Of a stretch of DNA of 64,000 nt, positions 22,173 through 31,365 are shown one piece after another. Source of the stretch: JALOLG01 sp963722415 (GTDB taxonomy: Bacteria > Actinomycetota > Acidimicrobiia > Acidimicrobiales > Ilumatobacteraceae); NCBI GenBank assembly GCA_963722415.1, contig CAVRNI010000033.1:124001-188000 (forward strand), written 5' to 3'. Under the pieces are notes generated by a model, which was given only the letters and a program-made list of their open reading frames with translations, did no database searches and was not told the DNA's origin. Position numbers and translations under genes: made by a program. The first letter of the stretch is position 1. Each line of letters opens with the position of its first letter.

Positions 22173-23207
22173 TCAACGTGATGACGGACGGCGCGGAACC
22201 GCGGTCGGTGTCAGCTGTCGTTCTGCGGCGACCGAGTTGTCGTCGTCGGAGGTCTCTCCAGCGTCGGAAGCGACGATGGTCGGCGGGCCGACGATGAGCG
22301 GGTCCGGCGAGCCGACAAGGTCCGTGTTCCTGTCCGGATAGTCCAGGCCGTGCAGCACGAAGCGGATCGCCTCGATGCGCCCGCGCTTCTTGTCGTTGCT
22401 TCGCACCACGGTCCACGGTGCGTGCGCGGTGTGGGTGCTCCGGAACATCGCCTCCTTGGCGGCGGTGTAGTCGTCCCAGCGATCCAACGACGCCAGGTCC
22501 ATCGGGCTCAACTTCCACTGACGTACCGGATCGATCCGCCGGATCGTGAATCGTGCGATCTGCTCGCGGCGCGACACCGAGAACCACAACTTGACGAGCG
22601 TTGTCCCGGACCGCGTGAGCATCGCTTCGAACTCGGGGACCTCTCGGAGGAACTCGTCGTACTCGTCGTCGGTGCAAAATCCCATCACCCGCTCGACCCC
22701 GGCGCGGTTGTACCAGGATCGATCGAACAGGACGATCTCGCCCTGCGTCGGCAGGTGCTGCACGTACCGCTGGAAGTACCACTCGCCCCGCTCGCGCTCG
22801 CTCGGCACCGACAAGGCAACCACATTGGTGCCACGCGGATTGAGGTGTTCCACGAACCGCTTGATCGTGCCACCCTTGCCCGCCGCGTCACGTCCCTCGA
22901 ACAGGACAACCAGCTTCTGACCCGTCTCGCGGATCCACGCCTGCGCCTTGAGCAGCTCGATCTGCAGAAGACGCTTCGTGATCTCGTAGTCGTTGCGCTC
23001 CATGCGCTCGTCGTAGGGGTATCCCTCGCGCCAGGTCTCGATCGGCAAACCATCAGGACCGATCAGGACGGGGTCGTCGATCTCATCCCACGTGTTCGTC
23101 GCCGACAAGCCGTGTGCCACGAGCTCCTCGGTCGACAGGTCCTGGAGGGCGTCGATGATGTCGGAGAGATCGACGACCGTCTCCAGGTCGACAAGCCGCT
23201 CGTTCAT
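22173..23207 (-). CDS. ppk2: Polyphosphate kinase 2
   Basis: 344 residues; ATG 23207 has a perfect AAGGAGA site seven bases upstream. Family hallmarks are all present: Walker A FEGRDAAGKGGTI, ENLNPRG-like HLNPRGTNVVAL, Walker B/catalytic FDRSWYNRAGVE, the lid arginines (RGEWYFQRYVQHLP) and the C-terminal WKLSPMDL. PPK2 enzymes transfer phosphate between polyphosphate and nucleotides in the cytosol and help balance energy and phosphate stores. The roughly 70-residue N-terminal extension (LSDIIDALQDLS...) and the Ser/Thr-rich tail fall outside the core fold. Single gene, intact. Confidence 0.92.
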   Translation of the reverse strand: MNERLVDLETVVDLSDIIDALQDLSTEELVAHGLSATNTWDEIDDPVLIGPDGLPIETWREGYPYDERMERNDYEITKRLLQIELLKAQAWIRETGQKLVVLFEGRDAAGKGGTIKRFVEHLNPRGTNVVALSVPSERERGEWYFQRYVQHLPTQGEIVLFDRSWYNRAGVERVMGFCTDDEYDEFLREVPEFEAMLTRSGTTLVKLWFSVSRREQIARFTIRRIDPVRQWKLSPMDLASLDRWDDYTAAKEAMFRSTHTAHAPWTVVRSNDKKRGRIEAIRFVLHGLDYPDRNTDLVGSPDPLIVGPPTIVASDAGETSDDDNSVAAERQLTPTAVPRRPSSR

Positions 23208-23398
23208 GGTTCTCCTTGCACGGTTGGGTCGACTCGCGCGGCCACCGTGGCGGAGGCTACGCGATCGCGACGCGGACCTCGTGCGCTGTGCGGCAACGAC
23301 CAGTTGGACAGGACGATCGCTGAGCGGCACGCTGTGCTCGTGGCCGACTCAGCACATACGCAGTCGCACCCCGTACCCTCGGCGCCCGAGCAGCGCCG

Positions 23399-23905
23399 AT
23401 GACCGTGCGCGTCGTCAAGCGCAAGTGGGACGGGACCATCTCGGCGGTGGACACCGCGAATCCGCTCGCGGTCCCAGGCGACAACTCGGCCTGGTTCGTG
23501 CTCGCCGGCAGCCGCAGGGAGCGCCCTTCGTCAGGCGCGATCGAGGTCGTAGGTACCGACGAGCTGTGGGTCGCGGTGCCCGGCGAGTGGTGGGTGCTGT
23601 GCGGTTACGCGGACGCGGCCCGGTCGCTCAACGGCTACAAGGTCCACGCCGCGGCTCCCTTCGAAGTGCCGCCCAGTGACGACGAGATCGTGTGGGTCGA
23701 CCTCGACTTGGACTTCGAGGTCACCGGCGACGAGGTGGCGCTCCAGGACGAGGCCCAGTTCCACGACCACGCCCGCACGATGGGCTACCCCGACCAGGTC
23801 GTGCGGGGTGCCTGGTCGGGCATCTCCACGATCGCCGCGCGGTACACCAACGGCGACTGGCCGTTCGACGGGACGATGCAGGAGTGGGTGGACAGCGCAT
23901 CGTGA
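23399..23905 (+). CDS. DUF402 domain protein, 168 aa
   Basis: The sequence runs VRVVKRKWDGTISAVD ... WWVLCGYADAARSLNGYKVHA ... VWVDLDLDFEVTGDEVALQDE, the DUF402 beta-barrel pattern with conserved Asp residues. Related proteins are nucleoside di/triphosphate phosphatases or the RNase domain of FAU-1, so hydrolysis of nucleotides with divalent metal is plausible but unproven here. It is transcribed divergently from ppk2. The start at 23399 has only a weak ribosome site. Confidence 0.7.
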   Translation: MTVRVVKRKWDGTISAVDTANPLAVPGDNSAWFVLAGSRRERPSSGAIEVVGTDELWVAVPGEWWVLCGYADAARSLNGYKVHAAAPFEVPPSDDEIVWVDLDLDFEVTGDEVALQDEAQFHDHARTMGYPDQVVRGAWSGISTIAARYTNGDWPFDGTMQEWVDSAS

Positions 23906-23996
23906 GACACGAACCTTGGCGCGAACACGAAACGACAGCCGGTGCGTCCGGGGAGCACGTCTCGTTGCGTTGTTGAATCGGGAGTGGAGCCCGTCG

Positions 23997-24350
23997 TCAG
24001 TCTGGCTGGGGGGCGGTCTGATCGAAGATGTGGATGATGTTGCCGGCCGGGTCGCTCAACGATGCCGAGTGACCGCCCGGCACGTCGATCGACTCACCGA
24101 CCCACGACAGTTGAGGGTGCTCGCCGACGAACCGTTCGACATCGTCGACCTCGTAGAACGGCCCTGATGACCAGCGCGCGTGATCGTCCGGCGGGACGTC
24201 GAGCATGAGTTGGACCGGTGTCCCTGGCAGCTCGAAGGCCACGGTGCCTTCGCCCTCGCGCCACGCCTCGTCGAGCCCGAGGTCGTCTCGATAGAAGGCG
24301 AGCGCTGGTTGCAGTTCCGGCACGGACACGTAGAAATACGACAGCTTCAT
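23997..24350 (-). CDS. VOC-family (glyoxalase/bleomycin-resistance fold) protein
   Basis: 117 residues with the two beta-alpha-beta-beta-beta modules of the VOC fold: SYFYVSVPELQPALAFYRDD at the N-terminus and VPGGHSASLSDPAGNIIHIF at the C-terminus. The metal-ligand positions are only partly conserved, so it may bind a small molecule rather than catalyse. It is divergent from the TetR gene 30 bases away and is its likely target. Confidence 0.85.
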   Translation of the reverse strand: MKLSYFYVSVPELQPALAFYRDDLGLDEAWREGEGTVAFELPGTPVQLMLDVPPDDHARWSSGPFYEVDDVERFVGEHPQLSWVGESIDVPGGHSASLSDPAGNIIHIFDQTAPQPD

Positions 24351-24380
24351 CGGCCGCTACCGTAATGACACTACGTTCAG
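24351..24380. promoter_or_regulatory. Shared VOC/TetR divergent promoter region
   Basis: The 30-base gap contains CGTAATGACACTACG, an imperfect inverted repeat (CGTA...TACG), a plausible TetR operator overlapping both starts. Confidence 0.35.
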
Positions 24381-24914
24381 ATGGCAAGGCGTTACGCTGG
24401 CATCGTGCGTGACGGCTTCCCCATGCCCGGATCGGCCAAGGCCAGGCTGATCGCCGCCGCGCAACACCAGTTCGAGCACGTCGGGTTCGACGCCACCACC
24501 GTCACCGACCTGGCGGCGAAGGCAGACGTGACGACCGGTGCGCTCTACCACCACTTCGGTTCCAAGCTCGGGCTCTACACCACCGTCCGCGATGATCTGG
24601 AACAGCGGATCACCGATCGCATGGAAGGGGCCGCAGCCGCCATCGACCGTCCCGGCCGGACCGCCGTCCGGGCAGCCCTGCTCATTGCGTTCGACGCCGC
24701 TGTTCGCTTCGGCGCCTGCCGGCTGCTCGGTGAGCCCGCACCAGCCGAACGACCGGACCCGATCCGCAATTCCCTCGAAGGCCTGCTCCCAGCCCGAGCG
24801 CGTCCCGCCGCCATCGTGCTCGCCTCAGCCTGGCGCGCCGCGCTCCTCGAGGTCGCATACGGCACCCCGTCAGCCACCATGCGTCACGCCCTCGCGTTCG
24901 TCACCGAAGAGTGA
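24381..24914 (+). CDS. TetR-family transcriptional regulator
   Basis: 177 residues. The N-terminal helix-turn-helix is clear (AAAQHQFEHVGFDATTVTDL, then TTGALYHHFGSKLGLY), followed by a C-terminal ligand-binding helical domain that diverges as usual. ATG 24381 leaves almost no leader; GTG 24405 is an alternative start. It is divergent from the VOC gene, so autoregulation and control of that gene are likely. The inducer is unknown. Confidence 0.85.
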   Translation: MARRYAGIVRDGFPMPGSAKARLIAAAQHQFEHVGFDATTVTDLAAKADVTTGALYHHFGSKLGLYTTVRDDLEQRITDRMEGAAAAIDRPGRTAVRAALLIAFDAAVRFGACRLLGEPAPAERPDPIRNSLEGLLPARARPAAIVLASAWRAALLEVAYGTPSATMRHALAFVTEE

Positions 24915-25179
24915 CAAGCCGAGGGCGGGCGGCGTCTGCACGTGGGTTCGACTCAGCGCGTGTCACGCTGGTTCAGAAACCTGCCATCGGTCTGACGCGT
25001 GCATCTCGAATCCACGACGCTGCCACTCGGTCGGGTCCATCGAGCTCAGCGACACTCGGCACGCGGAACGCCCGTCGGACGAACACTGAGCCCTCGCCCA
25101 GGCGGCGACACCTCGTCGAGGCATCGTTTCGGTAGTCGGCGAAGGCGGCGATGAATCCGTCGGCCACGCAGGCGAGCGG
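24915..25179. other. Intergenic gap with a weak minus-strand small frame
   Basis: A 64-codon minus-strand frame (25167-24973) starts 13 bases after the LtrA stop (FIAAFADYRNDASTRCRRLG...). It has no recognised family and I do not count it as a gene. Nothing else was seen. Confidence 0.3.
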
Positions 25180-26433
25180 TCATCGCGGCGCGTGTTCGAC
25201 GCCCGATCGGGCCAGCATCTCGGCCCGGTGGCGGTGACCGACGACCTCGTAGCCGACGACCGTCACCGCCGGCGCCAACGTCAGCACGAGGAGGCAGGCC
25301 GCGATGGGAGCGTCGGCGGCGGCCATGATGATCGCCGCAACGATGACCACCGCCGTGCCGATGACCAGCCAGACGTGAAACGGGTCGACCTCACGGGAGA
25401 GCACGCTGTAGAGGGCGTAGAGGCAGAGCACGTAGATGGCGAGTGGAACGGCGGTCGTGAGGACCACCGCGAGCTGGCTGATGTGCGCCTCGTGTTCGAT
25501 GTAGAGCGCGGCCACGTGGAGCCCCGCGCCCGTCGCAGCGAGGGCCGCGAACAACGGGAGGTGCCCATATCCCCAGCCGAAGGAGCGGTTGCGGAAGCGG
25601 GCCAGCAACTCGGCACTCGGGATCACGAAGTACATCCACCACATGCCGAACGTGAGTCCGACGCCGGCGAGCCCGACGAGCGCCGTTTCGACGGTCCATC
25701 CGTCAGAGCGAAGGACGGCGTTGATCGCAGCGACGGTGCCGAGGATCACTTCGCCGAGCGTGATGATGGTCAGCAGTCCGTATCGCTCGGAAATGTGGTG
25801 CGGGTGCCACGGGGTGACGCCGAAGCGGCGCTCGGCGACGACCGGACCGGTCAGCTCGATGATCACGAGCACTGCAGCGATCGAGAACATGGCGGCGATC
25901 GACACGTCGGCCACCAGCAACCCGATCCAACCGATCTGGGCGGCAAAGAGTGTGATGGCGTAGGTGGCCGCGCACCGTCGCCGGACGACGTCGTGTCGGG
26001 CGACTCGAAGCCACAGCGCGATGAGTCCTGTGCGCATGATCACGTACCCGAGCACCATCACTCCGTTGTCGACGTGGTCGCCTTGCTCGATCGACTCGAA
26101 CATCGGGGGGAGCCCGAGCGCCAACACGAGCACCCCGACCATCTGCACCATCGTGAGAAGGCGGTAGATCCAGTCGTCGGTGTCGTAGGCCGACGCAAAC
26201 CAGGTGTTCTGGATCCACGCCCAGATCACCGCGAACATCGCGAACCCGAACCCGATCAACCCCGTCCGCCAATGGCCCTCGGCGAAGGAGTGCGCGGCTT
26301 CGTTGCTCGCGGCGCCGAATGCCACCACGAACGTCAGGTCGTAGAGGAGCTCGAGCGGGGTCGCCGCACGATGGAGCTCATGCGGGTCGCGCCCGGTCAT
26401 CGGCAATCTGCGGTGTGCAATTGTCGTCGGCAC
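25180..26433 (-). CDS. ltrA: Low-temperature-requirement protein A family membrane protein
   Basis: About 406-417 residues with some ten to twelve membrane helices. The LtrA/PF06772 signature is clear: ATPLELLYDLTFVVAF near the N-terminus, WAWIQNTWFASAYDTDDWIY, HISERYGLLTIITLGEVILG and the Trp/Tyr-rich FGMWWMYFVIPS. The second Met (MTGRDPHELHR) is the more conserved start. LtrA proteins have no settled biochemical function; the name comes from cold-sensitive Listeria mutants. Intact. Confidence 0.85.
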   Translation of the reverse strand: MPTTIAHRRLPMTGRDPHELHRAATPLELLYDLTFVVAFGAASNEAAHSFAEGHWRTGLIGFGFAMFAVIWAWIQNTWFASAYDTDDWIYRLLTMVQMVGVLVLALGLPPMFESIEQGDHVDNGVMVLGYVIMRTGLIALWLRVARHDVVRRRCAATYAITLFAAQIGWIGLLVADVSIAAMFSIAAVLVIIELTGPVVAERRFGVTPWHPHHISERYGLLTIITLGEVILGTVAAINAVLRSDGWTVETALVGLAGVGLTFGMWWMYFVIPSAELLARFRNRSFGWGYGHLPLFAALAATGAGLHVAALYIEHEAHISQLAVVLTTAVPLAIYVLCLYALYSVLSREVDPFHVWLVIGTAVVIVAAIIMAAADAPIAACLLVLTLAPAVTVVGYEVVGHRHRAEMLARSGVEHAPR

Positions 26434-26543
26434 CCGCAGATCATGTCAGCCCGATGAGCGATGACCGCCGACCGACGCGAGCCTCGCGCCGCCCCGGCGA
26501 GGTGATGCCGTTGCAGATCGGCGTGAAGTTCTCAGTGCAGGTG

Positions 26544-28409
26544 TCAGGTGCCGATCGTTGCGTCCGTCGGCGTGCCGGATCGCGACCGTTGCCGAGCGCG
26601 GCCGTCCTTGGAAGTCCGGCCAGTTCGACTGTGAGGCGGGATTGGCCGGGTCGGTGGCGGCCTCGCCGGGATGTTGGATGTTGACGAACAGCGTCCGCTG
26701 GTCGTCGGTCATCGCCCAGCCCGTGATCTCGCATCCCTTGGGCCCGACGAGGAAGCGGCGGATGTCGCCGGTCACGCGGGTCGGCGGCGAGCATCTGGTT
26801 GTTGCACGGCGATCGGCTGCGTTCCGTCGGTCTCGATCCAGAGCCGTCCGTCGGGGTCGAAGGCGAGTCCGTCCGGTGAGCCGAAGGCGTCGGCGGGAGC
26901 GATGGTCGAGCCGTCGCCGGTGCCGAGGCCGGCGCCGGCGAGGGCGAAGGCCGACCAGATGAACGTCGTCGGCGCCGTGGTCGCCGCCGGTGTTCTGCCA
27001 GCGCAGGATGTGGCCGAACGTGTTGTTCGGGCGCGGGTTGGCGGCGTCGGTCGTCGTGCGGTTGGTGTTGTTGGTGAAGGTTCCGTAGGCCACGCCCGGC
27101 TGCAGCGGGTGGACGGCGACCCACTCCGGGCGGTCCATCGGCGTGGCCCCGACGGCGGCGGCCGCGCCGCGGGCGTCGATGAGGATCTCGGCCAGCGAGC
27201 CGTAGCCGGGCACCGCTCCTGCGACCAAGCGGGAGCCACGTGCCGCTGCCGTCGGCGTCGAAGCGGGCGACGTACAGGGTGCCCTCGTCGAGCGGGCTGC
27301 GGCTGGCGGCGCGATCGCCACGGCCGAGCCGAGACGAACTTGTAGAGGAACTGGAATCGCTCGTCGTCACCGGTGTAGATGACGGCCCGGCCATCGTCGG
27401 CCTCGGCGAAGCCGGCGTTCTCGTGCTTGAGCGCGCCCGAGCGCCGTCCGCTTCTTCGGCGTCGATCCGGGGTCGCTCGGGTCGATCTCGACGACCCAGC
27501 CGAACCGGTTCGGCTCGTTCGGGTTGGCGGCGAGATCGAAGCGGGGATCGCGCCAGCCACCACGGGTTGTCGCCCCGCGCCGACGCCGTAGCGGCCCATC
27601 AACGGCGTCGGCGTGAACGGCGTCTCCGTGCCGAAGTAGCCGTTGAAGTTCTCCTCGCACGTCAGATACGTGCCCCACGGCGTCTTCCCGTTGGCGCAGT
27701 TGTTGACCGTCCCCAGCACGCGTGTGCCGGTGGATCGGCGGAGTCTGCAGCGACGGATGACCGGCGGCCGGGCCCGGTCAACTCCATCTCGGTGTTCGCC
27801 GTGATGCGCCGGGCGTAGCGGAGCGCACGAGGCGCCATGAGCCGTCGCGACCAACTCGAGCTCGCACACGCTGACGCCGTGGGCGTTCTGCGCCTTGCAG
27901 CACCGTCTCCGGGGTCGCGTGTAGTCGGCGACGGTCGGGAACAGCGACAACCGCTGAGTCGAAGGCCTCGTGATTCATCGACGAGCAGGCCGCGCTTGCG
28001 CTGACCGCGGGAAGAACGCCATCCCGTCGTGGCCCGTTCCGAACTGCTGCTCCTGGTCGGCGGCGGTATTCGTGCCATCGAACAGGAACGCCGGCCCGTC
28101 GGGCTGGATCGGGTCGCCCCACGGGATCAGCACCTGGGCGACGTAGCCGTCGGGGACGGTCACGGCGTCGTCCACGTTCGGTGCCACTGCGGCAAAGCCG
28201 AGCGCCGAGCGGCCGGCGCCGCCGCGCCGATCGCCCCTGTCGTCTCGATTCGACGTTGCGGCACCGACGGCGGTGCCGCCGAACGCCAGTGGGGTGCTGA
28301 CGGCGGCGAGGGCAGCCGCGCCACCACCGAGCAACAGTCGGCGCGACAGGCCTCGCTCGGCGGCGACATCCTCCGTGTCGCTCTGCGGCGATGCTTCATC
28401 AACGGACAT
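26544..28409 (-). pseudogene. PhoX-like (DUF839) secreted alkaline phosphatase, densely frame-disrupted
   Basis: It starts with a Tat signal (LSRRLLLGGGAAALAAVSTP) at ATG 28409. Conserved PhoX segments appear in order but in changing frames: HDGMAFFP, RGLLV/MNHEAFD, KAQNAHGVSV, YARRITANTEMELTGP, GTVNNCANGKTPWGTYLTCE, ENFNGYFGTETPF, NEPNRFGWVVEIDP, HENAGFAEADDGRAVIYTGD, PEWVAVHPLQPGVAYGTFTN, SPDGLAFDPDGRLWIETDG and TLFVNIQHPGE. The C-terminal end (ATIGT) is in yet another frame at 26546. I count at least ten frame changes, mostly one extra base, with seven of them between 27670 and 28080. PhoX proteins are calcium-iron phosphatases exported by Tat. Either this gene is decayed or this stretch is badly sequenced. 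Confidence 0.75.
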
Positions 28410-28606
28410 GGGTACCTCCCTGACTGAGTTCGTGGTTCAAGTTGGCAGGCGCACTTGTACCGTCGGCGACCGCACGCCGACAGCTCGGTGAACGGCCGGC
28501 AACCGGCGTGTGAATCGTCCCCAAGCGGCACGGTGCTCCGGACCTCGGGGTGCTGTTCACGTCGACTGTGAACCACCGAAGATTGGCTCGCCGGTCAGCC
28601 GCTTCG
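28410..28606. other. Intergenic gap upstream of the PhoX-like gene
   Basis: About 200 bases, with a good AGGGAGG-type ribosome site for the PhoX start on the minus strand. No gene and no regulatory palindrome recognised. Confidence 0.35.
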
Positions 28607-28894
28607 TCAGGAATGCGACGGACCGGGCGGAACGTCGAGCTCGAACGCGACCGCGTCCGGATAGCACCAGAACCACTCTTCGTACGGTTCGAACGAGCGG
28701 ATCAGCGGATGACCGGTTGCCGCGTTGTGCGCGGTGGCGTGCTTCCCGGGCGAGTTGTCGCAACAGCCGATGTGGCCGCACTGCTGGCACATCCGCAGAT
28801 GCACCCAGTGGCCGCCCGTCACGAGGCATTCGTGACAACCGTCGTCGCTGGGCTCGACCTCGGCGATCGTGTTCAAGTGTGAGCACGTGGTCAT
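28607..28894 (-). CDS. UBP-type zinc-finger protein, 95 aa
   Basis: Start at ATG 28894 (MTTCSHLNTI). The Cys/His pattern of a ZnF-UBP domain fills the protein: CxH near the N-terminus, CHEC, HWVHLRMCQQCGHIGCCD, then KHATAHNAATGHPLIRSF and WCYPDAVAFEL. In bacteria these small proteins stand alone; in eukaryotes the domain binds the ubiquitin C-terminus. The function here is unknown, and a structural zinc site is the safe reading. Confidence 0.85.
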   Translation of the reverse strand: MTTCSHLNTIAEVEPSDDGCHECLVTGGHWVHLRMCQQCGHIGCCDNSPGKHATAHNAATGHPLIRSFEPYEEWFWCYPDAVAFELDVPPGPSHS

Positions 28895-29109
28895 GGATGT
28901 GTCGATGGTATTACCGAAGCGGGCCGTTAGAGGTTCGGCGAGCGCACGCGCTACGGTCATCGCCAGGACACTCGTCGCCCGACTCCCGTCAGCCGGGGCG
29001 GACGACACGTGAGTGCCCCGGCGTGAGCTGCGACTGGATTCGAGTCGCAGTCGGCGTCTCAGTTCGGGTGTCGCGGGGCACGTCAGAGGCGGAGAGCGAA
29101 AGGGGTTGC

Positions 29110-29409
29110 ATGAACATTCAAGCCCACGACGGTCCGCCGACGTCCCTCGCAACGACGGAGGATGACCGCGACGGGTCGGGGATCGCGACGATGACCGCCG
29201 TCGGTCTCAGCCCGCGCATCGCCCCGATTGCCGAGGCGTTGATCGCCCGGTCCAACGGGAGGTACGACCCAGAATTCGTACGACGTCTCGTCGGCGACGT
29301 TGCAGCCATGTACGACGGCGCCCCGGTGCAGGACTTTGTCGTGGTGCTCGTGACGAAGGAAGCCACTGACGCGCTGCGCAAGCTCGACGCGCTGCACCTC
29401 GTGAGTTGA
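29110..29409 (+). CDS. Small helical protein, possible three-helix-bundle dimerisation domain
   Basis: ATG 29110 follows AAAGGGGTTGC. 99 residues; the C-terminal half (YDPEFVRRLVGDVAAMYDGA, then FVVVLVTKEATDALRKLDAL) matches by eye a short actinobacterial three-helix dimerisation domain. The N-terminal 40 residues look disordered. It probably shares a transcript with YceI, which starts 49 bases later. Confidence 0.5.
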   Translation: MNIQAHDGPPTSLATTEDDRDGSGIATMTAVGLSPRIAPIAEALIARSNGRYDPEFVRRLVGDVAAMYDGAPVQDFVVVLVTKEATDALRKLDALHLVS

Positions 29410-29457
29410 GGGCCGCCGTCGCCGGTGGCAACCCGGAGACCCGAAACGGAGGTCGGG

Positions 29458-30093
29458 ATGTCAGACCACTCCGCGATCATCGACGCTCATGCCGGTGACG
29501 ACCTGTCTTCACTCGGCGGTGAATGGGAGGTCGACCCGACACATTCAACGCTCGAGTTCGTCGTGCGATACGCGATGTTCACGCTGGTGCGCGGCCGCTT
29601 CACGTCGTTCTCCGGTGCGGTCGCGATCGATCCGTCGAATCTGGAGATGACGCAGATCGCCGTCGACATCGACGCCTCGTCCGTGGACAGTGCGATGGCG
29701 GTCCGCGACGAGCACCTGCGCGGCGAGGAGTTCTTCGACGTCGAGCGTCATCCGAACATCACGTTTCGATCTCGCGGTGCCACGGTGCTCGGCGCCGGGC
29801 GGTACGCGGTCTCGGGTGACCTGACGATCCGCGGTGTCACCCAGCCCGTGCGGCTCGGCGTCGATCTGTTCGGTCGAGCGCCCGATGTGATGGGTAACCC
29901 CCGGCTCGGGTTTCGTGCGACAGCGAGGCTTCAACGCGCGCGGTGGGACATCACGTGGAACGCGCCGGTCCTGGGCGGTGGCGTCGCCTTGGACGACGAC
30001 GTCGATCTGGAGCTCGACGTGTCGCTGGTACCTGCCGGCACGATCGCCAGGATCATGGCGGCCAGGGACGATTCGGCCGACGACGGAGACTGA
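29458..30093 (+). CDS. YceI-family lipid-binding protein
   Basis: ATG 29458 has CGGAGGTCGGG upstream. 211 residues: WEVDPTHSTLEFVVRYAMFT at the start, VDIDASSVDSAMAVRDEHLR in the middle, FDVERHPNITFRS, GDLTIRGVTQPVRLGV and FRATARLQRARWDITWNAPV at the end. These are the signature strands of the YceI lipocalin-like barrel, which binds polyisoprenoid or amide lipids. There is no signal peptide, so it is probably cytosolic, as in many actinobacterial members. Confidence 0.9.
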   Translation: MSDHSAIIDAHAGDDLSSLGGEWEVDPTHSTLEFVVRYAMFTLVRGRFTSFSGAVAIDPSNLEMTQIAVDIDASSVDSAMAVRDEHLRGEEFFDVERHPNITFRSRGATVLGAGRYAVSGDLTIRGVTQPVRLGVDLFGRAPDVMGNPRLGFRATARLQRARWDITWNAPVLGGGVALDDDVDLELDVSLVPAGTIARIMAARDDSADDGD

Positions 30094-30315
30094 TTCAGAG
30101 CACGAGTGGTGGGACATACCCGCCAGTCGAGCACGGACGCGTGCGATTCGTCGAGCTCGAGGAGGTCACATCGTGGCCTCACTCCGGGAGCCACTCAATC
30201 TTGCCCTTTCGTCAAGGTTGTGCCGTATGCGTCGTGGTAGTTCCACCACTGGTACGGCGGCGTCTGCGGGTAGCCCTGCGGTGGGTCCTCCCATTCCTCC
30301 TCATGCGCTGGGTTA
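30094..30315. other. Intergenic stretch, possible minus-strand protein tail
   Basis: On the minus strand from about 30330 to 30190 an open frame reads EEEWEDPPQGYPQTPPYQWW and continues with NYHDAYGTT to a stop. It looks protein-like (Pro/Tyr/Trp-rich) but has no start codon and runs into the MerR operator. It may be a relic of a gene end. Confidence 0.3.
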
Positions 30316-30346
30316 TTGACCTTCAAGTGGACATGAAGGTCTATCG
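30316..30346 (+). promoter_or_regulatory. MerR-type operator and promoter
   Basis: TTGACC at 30316 serves as the -35. The perfect dyad GACCTTCA (30318-30325) / TGAAGGTC (30334-30341) fills the long -35/-10 spacer, and a -10-like TCTATC follows at 30340. This is the classic MerR architecture, in which the regulator twists an over-long spacer. The ATG at 30356 is about ten bases past the -10, so the transcript is nearly leaderless. Confidence 0.8.
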
Positions 30347-30355
30347 TGGGCCGCG

Positions 30356-31137
30356 ATGACCGCCAGAATGAAGATCAAAGAGGTCGCCGATGCCAGCGGC
30401 TTCACGACGGCGACGTTGCGCTACTACGAGCAGATCGGGTTGCTGCCTGAGTCGATGCGCACTCCGGCCGGTTACCGGATCTACGACCAGCGCACGTTGG
30501 ACCGGCTCGCGTTCATCGCTCGCGCCAAGCAACTGGGCTGCAGCCTGGACGAGATCGCCGGCCTGGCCACGGCTTGGGACGGCGGCCGGTGCGGCCCCAT
30601 CCAAGATCAGCTACGCGGACTCGTGGCGGGCAAGATCGCTGCCGCTCAAAATCAGATCGCAGACCTGGCGACGTTCACGGCAGAGCTGCAACACGCTGCC
30701 GCCGCGCTCGAGCGTCACCGACCCGACGGTGCGTGTGACGCGGCGTGCGGCTGCGTCAGCGATGCCGACGACACCGAGCCAGTCGCCGCGACGATCCACG
30801 CCGTCAGCCTTTCCGCTGAACCGGCAGCGGCCGGCGAGCCCGCGATCGCGTGCACCCTGTCGACGGGGTCGATGAACGGTCGCATGGCGGACTGGCAGGC
30901 GCTGCTCGCTCACGTCGAGCGCCGAGAGGCGATCAACGGTGGTGTCCGATCGGTGTTCGCGCCGTCGGTCCCTCTCGATGAATTGATGCGGCTTGTCGCA
31001 GCCGAGCAGGACTGCTGCCAGTTCTTCCGGTTCGCCATCACTGTCGATCGCCGCGGCGTCGCGTCGAGGTGCGTGCTCCCGAGGACGCACTCGTGATCGT
31101 CGAGTCGATGTTCGGCGTTCCGTCGGATGGGCCCTAA
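30356..31137 (+). CDS. MerR-family metal-responsive-type regulator (frameshift near 3' end)
   Basis: N-terminal winged helix (MKIKEVADASGFTTATLRYY, EQIGLLPES) and a dimerisation helix with GRCGPIQDQL, where the Cys corresponds to the first metal ligand of MerR. A Cys cluster (GACDAACGC) follows. The C-terminal domain holds EQDCCQFFRF. The annotated frame would end at 31096, but dropping into the next frame near 31060 gives VRAPEDALVIVESMFG, the expected end of this domain, with a stop at 31137; one missing G explains it. The gene has its own MerR operator just upstream, so it is autoregulated. No metal pump or reductase adjoins it, so the effector and target are open. Confidence 0.82.
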
Positions 31138-31365
31138 CGGAGGTGCCTGCCCGCTGTTCCCTGGCAAACGCTGCCAAGACTGGCCTCTCGATGAGTGGAG
31201 TAGTTGATGGCACCGCTCGGCATCACGCCGGCCTACTCGGAGAGGTGATCAGCAGTCAGCTCACGGTTCGCTGGTTTGGTCGCCTGCACGATCGCGCTGT
31301 GGACGTGACGTCGTCGCCATCGACCACTACCGCGCTCATCTGCTGGGCTGATCTATGGTTCGGAC

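Noticed and set aside
25192..26457. Plus-strand frame antisense to ltrA
   Set aside because: The LtrA frame is intact and matches its family along the whole length; the antisense frame is a composition artefact.
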